64,000 nucleotides of DNA from Symsagittifera roscoffensis (lineage: Eukaryota > Xenacoelomorpha > Acoela > Convolutidae). The stretch spans positions 31,064,252-31,128,251 of the forward strand of contig NC_087065.1 of the NCBI RefSeq assembly GCF_963678635.1. The letters run 5' to 3'. Shown piece by piece: positions 54,903 to 64,000 of the stretch (position 1 is its first letter; every line of letters starts with the position of its first letter). The notes beneath the pieces are model-generated. The model saw nothing but the letters and a program-made list of their open reading frames with translations. It was not told the DNA's origin and did not search any database. The position numbers were made by a program, and so were the translations under genes.

Positions 54903-55290
54903 GTTTAAGTTGCATGAAGGAAGACGTCATACTAAAATGTGTGTTGTATGTGATATGTGTGTTATGTTATGTTATGTGTTATGTTACTAAGACCCTGGAT
55001 AAGAAGGAATTAGTGACCATGAACAACTGAATGACAATCTTAGGAATAGATCCAAAGTTTGGACTGTCCAATCTTGGTACGAATTCCAAAATTTTAGAAA
55101 CTGATTGATTTAATAAATTTCAGGATCAAAATCTTTTTATATGACTGTTTTAAATAAATTTTAACAAAAAATTAGTGTAAAACTGACAAGTGTGATATTC
55201 GTGACCTCTTTTCTAGATCCTGATTGATCATTTAATTACTCACTTGAGTTCAAATCATTGAATCAATAAAAGAATCAAACCTGAAAGAGA
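54903..55290. other. Gene-free gap with TTATG-rich low complexity
   Basis: 54935-54990 is rich in TTATG and TGTGT. The rest is AT-rich with no ORF. Confidence 0.5.
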
Positions 55291-55452
55291 ATGGATAATT
55301 TCAACTTGGACGAATTGATGGACCTGGCAGAGGCATATGTAGGAACGATGGTAGATGCGATCTATCGGAAGCTAATGGATCGAGACTTCGCTCTGGAGGA
55401 CGCGGAGGTAGTCATGTTGCTGACCGCCTTAAAAAAACATCTGGGGGCATGA
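55291..55452 (+). CDS. 53-residue helical ORF
   Basis: ATG 55291 to TGA 55450-55452, too short for a usual ORF filter. The product is mostly helical and acidic (LDELMDLAEAYVGTMVDAIY, LEDAEVVMLLTALKKHL). It is unbroken although its neighbours carry stops. Its TGA overlaps the ATG of the next ORF (ATGA at 55449-55452), a layout that favours stop-start re-initiation. Function unknown. Confidence 0.5.
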   Translation: MDNFNLDELMDLAEAYVGTMVDAIYRKLMDRDFALEDAEVVMLLTALKKHLGA

Positions 55453-57210
55453 TAACCGTGGGGCTTGATAACCGTGTCTTATTGATGGCAGCATATGGAG
55501 ACAGGGGAAAACTAGACCGCCCTAACATGAGAGTGATGAGGTGAAGAAACGGGGCCCTCTCAGAGAGTGACTTGGCGAATGAGCCTGGGTTGGGAAGTTC
55601 GAGGACCTACCAGCCAGGTGAGATGCCTTTGACAACCAAGCCTAAGCCTGAACTGAGGAGTATGCATCAGGAATTGAACAGCGAGGCTGCCTCGTCTAGT
55701 TCACAACTGAGAGCAGCTGTGCCACCAAAGAAGGCGAGAGTGGAAGAGGAGGTTCAGACGAACGAAACCATGCAAGATCTAAATGGGACAAAAGACGAAC
55801 TGGAAAAGACTAGAAGGAAGCTGGACGAGATGACCAAGACCATGCTCAGTATAGAAGAAGATAGGGACATGTGGAAGAAATTGTTTGAAGACTGTAACAA
55901 GAAGCAGGGTGAAGAAATAGAGCGCTTGAGGCGAGAATACAAGCAGCGATCGGAGCGTCTGTCGTTAATGACAGCCGTAGAAAAAGTGATACCTACAAGG
56001 GATATTCCTCGTGGGCAGTCCCCGATGGAACTCTTGACGCCTCGAGAAATGAGTCAGACTACAGAAACGCGACTCCCGACTACAACTGGTAGAGTGACAA
56101 TCCCGGACCCGAGTGACACCCATGTTGACCCAGTAGTGGAGCAAACGGTGAGAAAGCTGATAGAAACGCAGGACGATTGGTTGCCAACAGGAATGCGCCA
56201 GGTTCCGGGCTGACTGCACCATATGGAACAAGCGATGACATGGGCAGAGTACAACTCTCCCAAAACGTGATGACCAGAGAGGGAGTTGGCAATGCAACAT
56301 CATCAACAAGAAGCTCTAGGGTCCCAGACAGAAAGATACGAGAGAAGCCGGCAAACAAAGTGCCCCGAGTGATTGACGTGCAGAAGAACAACCAGTTGAA
56401 GTATAGCTTCACAGGAGTTCCGAATACGGATCCGAGAGCCTGCTTCAATCGATCAACTTGGAGCCCAACAGTAAACATGCAGCAACCACCACTTGTGACA
56501 TCACATCTGATACTGGGGGACAGCTTGGTCAGAGTGCTCCAAAAATTAAGGACTCCCTGGATCACTACGGTGATTGCGTTTGGGGGCGCAACGATAGCCC
56601 AGTTATTTCGGATGGTGGAGCTGATGAAGCCAGGGAGAATCCCTAACGTAATGATCCCAGTAGGGACGAACAACATATCGAGAAGCTCAGATGAGGAAGA
56701 GGCACTATGGGAGTCAATGATGGTGTGCCTATTTACTACTCTCTGGCAGAGATTCTACTGCGCGATACTGACTGTCTGCATTGTACCAAGGAGCACGAAG
56801 ATGTTGACAGCAACAGGGAGAAGACACAATGAAGGGCAATCAGGTAGAACAACGTCCTAAGGAATCTTGCGAGTCAGAATGCTGGACGGATGATCCTTAT
56901 GGATATTAAGCACGAGCTGAGAGCTTTGGATCAGGCCAGACTGACTACTGACGGCATCCACTTTGATAGCATCGAGGGACAAGCCTGGTTGAACAGAGTG
57001 TTCCAAGAGCGATTAGATGAAATGGAAGTAGAACTCTTTGACACGGGAGTGCTGAAGAAGGAAGAAACATCAAATAAACCGGCAATTTCAACCTTTGTGC
57101 CTCCTAATTTAAAAACACGTTTGGGAATGGGTCCAGCCGTGAGGACCTATAGGCCGCAAAGCTCCTCTGAGCCAGGGCAAAGAACGGACGTTTGGGGGAA
57201 GCGCCCTTGA
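55449..57210 (+). pseudogene. Coiled-coil protein with C-terminal SGNH hydrolase domain
   Basis: ATG 55449, a TGA at 55542-55544, then an open frame to 56213 with a coiled coil (residues like LEKTRRKLDEMTKTMLSIEE). A frameshift near 56205 leads to 56177-56860, where SHLILGDSLVRVL (block I, Ser present), AFGGATIAQLF (block II) and PVGTNNISR (block III, Asn present) appear; a second frameshift near 56840 leads to 56890-57210 with TTDGIHFDS (block V, Asp and His). All four SGNH blocks and the catalytic Ser, Asp and His are readable. SGNH enzymes cut ester bonds, for example in lipids or acetylated sugars. It lies in the env position of an LTR element. Confidence 0.7.
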
Positions 57211-57397
57211 GAAGTACCATCAATCTTAGACGAAGATTAGGGCCTGTCAACCCGACAGCGGAAACGACCAGCACCTCTAGATCGGATACTAGATCAGAGA
57301 CTACGAGTACCAGTCGAGAGGAGCGACGCCCAACAGGAGCTCTCTGATGTGGTCGAGGCCCATACCTTCTCCCTGGCACATATAAAATGATGATCTG

Positions 57398-57649
57398 ATG
57401 AAACTGAACCTTCAGACGGTGAGCTTTGCAGCAGATGCAATGAGGGTGTTGAGCGGAGCGAGATTGTCTGTCAACGGACTGTACTCAATAACAGGCGTCG
57501 ACTCGTTAATAGCTGCTGGCATAAACTTCAACTCTACATCTGCCTTGAGGTTTGCCGATTTAGAGGGACTGCCCTCGAACAATACGATGGGTCCAGTGAA
57601 TGCAAGACCGTTACAAGACGTGAAACTGAATCATGACGAAAGAAATTGA
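57398..57649 (+). CDS. Unknown ORF at the 3' end of the retrotransposon
   Basis: ATG 57398 (MKLNLQTVSFAADAMRVLSG) and 83 codons without break. There is a weakly hydrophobic first half and then LRFADLEGLPSNN. The frame upstream (57211-57397) has stops but coding-like composition, so the gene may have begun earlier. No family recognised. Last ORF before LTR B. Confidence 0.4.
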   Translation: MKLNLQTVSFAADAMRVLSGARLSVNGLYSITGVDSLIAAGINFNSTSALRFADLEGLPSNNTMGPVNARPLQDVKLNHDERN

Positions 57650-57995
57650 GAAGAGAGTCTTGGAAGATTCCTGACGACGAGGGCGCCAATTGGAAAAAAT
57701 GTTAAGGTGTTCAGGCAGGTGGAAGCTCCCCAGCTCATGTGAAAGAGAACAATAGATAGGAGGCGCCAACGAGAGAACAATTGCAGAAATTGGATTGTCT
57801 AAAAGATTTAGATCTTTTTGAGATAATGTGCCAAATCTTGAACATTTCGATGAAAGTGAAAACGATATGGGCCAGAAGACGTCTGATGCCATGGTTTAGA
57901 GCCAACACGACTGCATGGTTTAGAGCCCACACGACTCATGTCGAAGCACAGCAGAGTGTACAGTGCGTATCAGCTGGACATTGGTGCACGAGCTT
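57650..57995. other. Gene-free sequence before LTR B
   Basis: Contains a near-tandem pair ATGGTTTAGAGCC/ATGGTTTAGAGCCCACACGAC (57890-57935). No clear polypurine tract is seen just before 57996. Confidence 0.4.
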
Positions 57996-59038
57996 CCGAG
58001 AGGCTACTTTTACAAACCCAGAGGGTCTTCTAATTTTGCCAATCCGGAGAAGTCCCAATTTTGCCAATCCGGAGGCGTCCTAATTTTGCCAATCCGAACG
58101 GGTCTAATTTTGCAAACCCGGAGTGGTCCTATTTTTGCCAATCCGGAGGGGTCCCAATTTTGCCAATCCGGAGGGGTCTTGTTTTTGTCAATCCCGAGGG
58201 GTCCCATTTTGCCAATCCGGAGGGGTCCTATTTTTGCCAATCCGGAGGGGTCCTATTTTTGTCAATCTGGAGGGGTATTGTTTTGTCAAGACTTAAGAAG
58301 ACAACAGAAAAGAAGTAGTTAAAGGTATTAGGTTATTAAGAGATAGTCTGGGAACCAGTGACTGCACTGGTAACTTGCATTTAATAAAAATCAAACTAAA
58401 ACAAAACAGGTCTAAACTCAGATATTCGCGACACTTAGTCTAAATTGAACAAGAGTGTGCAACTCATTGGTGTGATTTGAAATCCAAAACGTTTTTGAGA
58501 AAAGTGATTGCCCTGAGGATTTTAGTAGGTCTAGCTCGGGCAGTCTGAAGGCAGATAGGTAACACAGGACTCGTTGGGTGCAATAGACTCCCACTTGAGA
58601 AAATTACTGCCTTCAAATTTGTCTGTTTGGTGCAGCACCAAGCAGGGAAAGTTCTTTCTTTAGAAACAAGTTCGACTATTTTATTGCAACTGACTAAAAG
58701 TAAAAAGCACATACGTTTTTCATAGAAAAAACTTTTATATTTGTTATTTTTGGTTTTAAATTAATAATATTTGTGCTTGATTGGATAGTGAGAACACTAT
58801 CTTTTGAATAGACTGAAGTCATCATACTGTGCTAGCTTCATATTTTATAACTAATAATCGATTATTGTGAATGAATTGTATACACGCCGTACTGTGATAA
58901 CATACAAGAATTCGTGGTCACTATTTAATAGAAATTTTTCGGAATTTTTTTTGATGTGTCATTATTATCAGTAGTCAGATTAAAAGGACACTAGCAATCG
59001 AATTGAGTGTATAGGCAGTGAGAAGTGAGAAATCAAAA
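57996..59038 (+). repeat. LTR-like direct repeat B
   Basis: Second copy of 45588-46633, with about 5% differences and a few short indels. It ends the first unit and begins the second, since gag follows directly. That makes a tandem LTR-internal-LTR-internal arrangement. Confidence 0.6.
58008..58285 (+). repeat. Array of 11 units with core ATCCGGAGGGGTC, copy B
   Basis: Unit-for-unit match with 45600-45880. Substitutions hit the core in several units (AGAAGTCC, AGGCGTCC, AACGGGTC, AGTGGTCC) more than in copy A. Confidence 0.9.
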
Positions 59039-60767
59039 ATGAGTTTAGACAAGTCAAGGAAACCTAAACTAAGTGATAGCTCAAGGAAATTTATACCGGA
59101 GAAACAGAGAAAAGCAATGAACGACCCTTTTGTGGAAAGGATCATACGAACTCGGACCGGTAAAGGGGAGACGGTTCCAGGCAGAATGGTTGAGACCAGA
59201 AGTCAAAAGTCCTCAGAAGAGCGAAAAGCAATGCTACAAGTGGAGGTCCAACCGGACCAGGCCATGGATGAGAACCTGGAAATACATGGACCGGAGGGGA
59301 GAGGAAACAGAAGGTTGGCGAGTGAATCTACTCCGGTAGAACAAGGCCAAGATTTTGTAACTTCCACCGGGACACTGGACCGAGAGGAGATGTCGGAACT
59401 GTCCGACATCTCTACTGAAATTGTGGCAACTAGAAGATCTCCCACAGACAACACCATGATGGCAGGCGTGACGGAGAAACAGGCAACGTCCTCATCGTTT
59501 TCAGAAAGAGTGAAAAACACTTTCGGGAACATCTTTCCATTTACCATGGGAGCGGGTACAGGCGATGAAGGAGAATCCCAGGAAGAAGAAGAGGGCAATG
59601 ACGAGCAAGTTGGCTTTGGATCTCGAGTCAGCTTCAATAGTTCGACTCAGGAGAATGAAGCATACACTGACAGAGCGACTGGCACCATGGACCAATTTGG
59701 TGTAGTGAGGACAATAAGCAAAACCACAAACACATCAGGCCAGTCAGCAGACTTTGTGACTATGACGAATCGGGAAAAGCGAGCTGGGGAGAATAGAAAC
59801 ACATGGCTAAGCAACGCATCGGCGGATCCAGAGGTGGATAATGAAAAGACGTCGAGGCAGAGAATAAAAGCCCAAATCTCCACCAGCACCAAGCTACCTG
59901 GGATCGACAGGGTGACACCGCCACTTGTGACGTCACTAGTGGATAACGGAGTGTCAATTGAAGAAGCCTTGACCAACATAGTGTGCAGCGTAGAAGAACA
60001 GAATGAACAGATGTCCATAAAAATGGGTGAACTAGAAAGGGCAGTCCACGTCGAGAGAGAAAGTCTGCGGGAAGAAACAAATTGTAATAGACAAGAACTT
60101 AGTAGAAGCAAAAAACGCTTGAAGGAAAGAACGGATGAACACTTGGCGAAGAACTTGTCGCGAATGACAAGGGAAGCGGAACAAAGAGAGTTACGGTTAA
60201 GAACAAAGAGAGTTACGGTTGGAGAATTTGAGATTTCAACAAGAGCAGACTCTTGGGACTCTTGACACAAAGATAGATGCGATGATGGAGAGGCGAACTC
60301 AGGCTATCATGGATAGGTTGGACGGGCTACTAGGCAGCAAGAGTGGACCAAAAGATGGGGAATCGAACTCGGGAGGACCCAGCAGGGAGCCGAGGGTAAA
60401 CTTCAATGACCAACAGAATAGGAGAAGGACATATGGATCCACTAGAGGTAGGGACAGTTCATCAGGCTATGTCACAGGGGGTAATAGAACATGGGGCCCA
60501 AACATCAGAGGAAGTTCAACTGGCAACAGACAGACCTCAAATGAACGACCGACGCAAGTTACACATGCGACTGGAAGAGGTGATTACAGGAACAGGAGTC
60601 ATGCGAGGTTCGGTATGGTGCCACAAGGAAGTAAAATACAATCAATAATATCAGAAGCGGGACACCAGGTAATCAGAAATCTGAGTGAACCATCGGAGTT
60701 CACTTTGATGCATTTGGACACATGTGCAGTTTATCTGAGACAGATGGAGCCACGCACTGAGTCATGA
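59039..60767 (+). pseudogene. Gag, retrotransposon copy B (in-frame internal deletion)
   Basis: ATG 59039 opens about 409 codons with no stop, unlike copy A. An 18-base repeat (ACAAAGAGAGTTACGGTT, near 60190-60220) shifts the frame into 60219-60767. There bases equivalent to 48201-49658 of copy A are missing: 1458 bases, exactly 486 codons. The capsid domain and both zinc knuckles are gone but the frame continues into GMVPQGSKIQSII. Particle assembly should be impossible. Confidence 0.75.
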
Positions 60768-60779
60768 GCTGTGCGAGCA

Positions 60780-61606
60780 CTACTTACAACAGGGGGCACT
60801 CGAATAAAGAAGCTTCACGGGCGCTACGTGGAAGTCTATGGACCGAATCAAGTGATTCTGAACGTGGATGAAATTATCATCTACACTAGTACATATGAGA
60901 CAACAGACAGTGACCAAATAGGATAGATCTATTTGGGTGAAGAATTCAAATTCCGTAGGATAGGCCATGACGCCATGATGCAGCAAGACGCGGTTCACAT
61001 TGGATACGAAGCAGATGTGACTGCACCTCTGCTCGACACCAATGGAAAGAAAATCGAAGTCACAGGGCTTCTGGACACAGGAGCGGTAGTGAGCGTGATA
61101 TCAATGAAAACTTGGGAAAAAATGGGCTTCACGAGAGAAGACCTGATTCCGACGAATCTCCGACTACGGCAGCCAATCCAAGAGATGTTTACGTAGCCGG
61201 ATCGACACCAATAACGGTCCTCCACATGGGAGGACGGGATCTTTGGATGGGCTTCCTGATGGTAGAGAACTTGTATGACTCCGACCAGTTCATCTTGGGC
61301 AGAGATTTTGTCAAGAATTTCGACGTGATGATTGACTTGAACAACGGCATAATAAGGATGAGAAACTCGGACCGGAAGTATGTTAAGAAACCAGTTAATA
61401 GGATAATAATAGATGAACACAAGGTACCAATCTTTTTAGACAGAAAGGTTAAACTACAACCGGGACAGATTTTTAGAATGAGAAATTTGAACTCGTTAAG
61501 TGATAGTAAACAGGTTTGTTTGGTACCGAATCCAAATAGTCAAAGTTCAGTAAATTTAGGCCGGATCTTCTCGGTAACTCGAAACCGACTGTGTGTCAGT
61601 GTTTGA
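60780..61606 (+). pseudogene. Aspartic protease region, copy B
   Basis: LLDTGAVVSVISMKTW carries the active-site DTGA (60933-61196). After a frameshift 61112-61606 contains FILGRDFVKNFDVMIDL and runs through the linker to SVTRNRLCVSV. One TAG at 60924-60926 (GGATAGATC) and one near 61194 add to the breaks. Confidence 0.75.
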
Positions 61607-63861
61607 TTGAACACACTGGACACCACGGTTTCAATCCAGCGTGGAAAGAAACTTGATTACGCTTTGCCGGTGAGGACTGACTATGAAGAGACACAAAACT
61701 TGAAGAGATATAGTGTGAAAGACTGTCCCTATCATGCCAATAAAGAGAAAACTTTGAAAAGGATTAATGAATTAAAATCTATTCATAAAATGTTTGTCGA
61801 GCTGCTCGAATTTTCCGGAATGCCCCTCTTCATATGATTTAAAAGCTGACAAACCGGTTTTGCCAGAAATAGAACACTTAAAAGGGAAAATAGGTGAGGG
61901 AGATTTTGAATTATTGCGGGCGGTTTTAAATCGGAACGCGGATGTTTTTACAAAACATAGGGCGGATATCGGTTGCTGTAACTTCGTCGAACACGAACTC
62001 GAACTTGAGGAAGGCGCCGTTCCCCACAACGAAGGCGCAAGACGAATGACGCCACATAAATCGGAGGCGTGCCGAGCGGAAGTAGAAATGTTGCTCGATT
62101 ACGACATGATAGAACCCTCGAAATGGCCATGGGCTTGTGGGGTGGTAATGGCGAAAAAGAAAGGGGGACAGTTTAGGTTTTGTTGCGACTTTCGCTATTT
62201 GAACGCGTTGACAATAAAAGATGCGTACCCGATAACGCGAATAGACGAGAGTCTCTCTAAACTTGTTGATGCCAAATTCTTCACCACACTGGTCTTGGGT
62301 TCTGCCTTCTGGCAGGTCCCTCTGCGGAAGAAGGACAGAGAGAAGACAGGATTCGCATGTGAATTGGGGTTGTACCAGTGGAAGAGGATGCCTTTCGGCT
62401 TTGACCAGAGTGACGAAGAAGTACGGGAATCTTGTGATGTGTTACGTGGATGACGTGGTCATAGCAACAACAACACTGGAAGACCACATTGATTGGCTCG
62501 ATGAGGATTTTGGATGCATGAAAGGCGCAGGCTTGAAATGCAAACCATCGAAATGTGAAACCCTGAGGGATTCAATCAAGTATCTAGGAAGAATGACGGA
62601 GAGGCATGGTTTGAGGCCGGACCCGGAAGCAGTAGAGGCTGCGCTGACGTGGAAGGCTTCTAGAACGGACACACAACTCATGAGCTTCCTAGGGTTTGCC
62701 AATTATTACCGTGAGGTCATAAAAGGGTATGCAGACAAGGTGTATCCCATGCAGAAGCTGATGCGCAACGAAGGAAAGAAGTTCGAATGGAACGAAGAAG
62801 CACAAACTGCCTTCGAGAACATAAAGCGGGAACTGTGCGAAGCGCCAGTGCTAGGCATGCCTACAGAAAAGGGCATGTATGTTCTTGACACAGACGCATC
62901 AGTAGTAGCCATCTCAGGAATACTGAATCAGGAGCAGGAATGGAATGAAAGAAAAGTTCTCCGTCCCATTGCATATGGCAGTAAGGTGTTAAGTAACACC
63001 GAGATGAAATATGGTGCACCGAAGGCAGAAATGTTTGCAGTGATCACGTTTGTGGAAAAGTACCGCGCGTACTTGGGGAGCGCTCCCTTCAGGTTACGCG
63101 TCGACAACAGAGCGTTATCCTCTATGAAGACATACTCGATGAATCAGAGTTATATTGGTAGATGGATAGTGAGATTAGATGGCTACCACATGATAATCGA
63201 GCACAGGATGCGTGACAAACACCAGTATGCTGACACCCTCAGCGAGAAAACCGAGTTCTATGAAAGATTGGAACAGAAGCAAGCCAATCAGGAAGAAATC
63301 AAGGAAGGATTCTCGTTTCTGGACAATGAAACTTATGAAGCGCTTCCTTTGACGAGATGGTTGGATAAGTCTGGACATCCAATCCCAGGACATCCTGAGT
63401 TACCTGTAGAGAAAGCAGCCGAGAAAAAGATTCTATCCAAGAAGGACTCGGTGCCCTTGGACCTGTTACTGCGCTCAAACCTGGTCCAGCAGGAACTCTC
63501 TCGCATGAACATTAACAGCCTCTCATTGTTGGATAAAACAGTGCAGGTCACACCGCAAAGGATGCGGATGCTGGGTGGAGTGTTAGAGAGAGAAGTGACC
63601 AGAGATGACCCCGAGTGGGCAGCAGCTATGGCATCAGTGACAGTCAGTGAGAAGGTGAAGATCATGCCGTCAAGACGACAACACAAAGAAAACGAGAGGG
63701 ATTGTAGGACAATAGTTCAGCAACTAGTATCCTCAATACCCCACGAGGTTTTAACCAGTACTTCATACAGACGGAAAGAACAGGGGAACGATACGCAAAA
63801 GAAAATCGTTACCTTTGAGGACCAGGATAAGGAAGGTGAGAAGATGGGGAGTCTGATCTAG
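61607..63861 (+). pseudogene. Reverse transcriptase and RNase H, copy B
   Basis: 61794-62453 holds WACGVVMAKKKGGQFRFCCD and FTTLVLGSAFWQVPL, where the motif A Asp is Val, so RT is inactive. About 46 bases covering the LCNAKATFQRL segment are deleted near 62400, shifting into the 532-codon ORF that ends at 63861. That ORF has CYVDDVVIA, MSFLGFANYYREV, RNase H with VLDTDASVVAISG and the RVDNRALSS segment missing in copy A, then the linker. It is the longest open frame in the window. Confidence 0.85.
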
Positions 63862-64000
63862 ATGAAAAAGTTCCTGATGAGAAACAGGAACTGGAGATGA
63901 CCGATTGGGACAGATACCTTCCACAGGTGATGGGAGCTTATAACAGCACGCAACATTCCACCACCGGAGTTAGTCCACACATGATGCTAATCGGACACGA
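63862..64000 (+). pseudogene. Start of integrase C-terminal remnant, copy B (cut by window)
   Basis: The frame corresponding to DWDRYLPQVMGAYNSTQHS follows the RT linker after only a short acidic piece. As in copy A the integrase core is absent; in addition the 100-base Gly/Ser-rich stretch of copy A (52947-53050) is deleted. Confidence 0.7.

Noticed and set aside
59647-60270. 207-codon minus ORF opposite gag of copy B
   Set aside because: Mirror of the + gag ORF, Ser/Leu-rich as expected for antisense of Glu/Arg-rich sequence.

Overview
The window looks like a repeat-dense stretch of an invertebrate animal genome. I found no convincing host gene, no bacterial-style operon and no intact tRNA or rRNA. 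Almost everything recognisable is a mobile element, and nearly all of them are broken by frameshifts, stops and internal duplications. The animal assignment rests on the mix of elements: a Polinton/Maverick-type virus-like element, Penelope-like elements with GIY-YIG domains, several non-LTR retrotransposons and a large Ty3/gypsy-like LTR retrotransposon. I cannot name the species.

1-15.2 kb (+): two head-to-tail copies of a Polinton-like element. Copy 1 (cut by the window start) ends at about 4908, four codons into its penton gene. Copy 2 follows and carries, in order: a PC4-like/HxH protein, an exonuclease-like protein, several unknowns, the packaging ATPase, a small basic protein, a MYAQEF-type protein, a retroviral-type integrase, penton (minor capsid), a pX-like basic protein, major capsid and an adenovirus-type cysteine protease. 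No family-B DNA polymerase is seen. Both copies share key lesions, so decay came before the duplication.

15.2-22.2 kb: gene-free AT-rich DNA with decayed repeats of the protease tail, then a purine-rich, coding-like but unrecognised region (16.2-20.46 kb) ending in a polypurine tract, then LTR-like sequence with a TATA motif.

22.2-33.9 kb: a LINE fragment with a 2A-like peptide, a zinc finger and an endonuclease piece; a fold-back repeat; a Penelope-like element on +; two further LINE fragments; a truncated Penelope 3' end on -; and a LINE with a C-terminal restriction-like endonuclease (30.2-32.2 kb).

33.9-42.1 kb: a long Penelope-like element on - and, further on, a reverse transcriptase element on - whose upstream part is an SGNH-hydrolase-like ORF and which has been rearranged by local duplications. 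A 66-base pseudoknot-capable element occurs twice, 9.0 kb apart.

42.1-64 kb: a gene-free stretch with a tRNA-like SINE head, hairpins and scattered CCGGAGGGGTC motifs, then an LTR-like repeat, a complete-length retrotransposon internal region, a second LTR-like repeat and the start of a second internal region that runs off the window. The first internal region has gag, protease, RT/RNase H and an integrase without its catalytic core, followed by unusual accessory ORFs: an acidic extension, a TARG1-like macro domain, a 53-residue ORF, and a coiled-coil protein leading into an SGNH hydrolase domain. These accessory genes, the PC4/HxH gene of the Polinton-like element and the PHD finger placed inside both Penelope reverse transcriptases are the most unusual content here.
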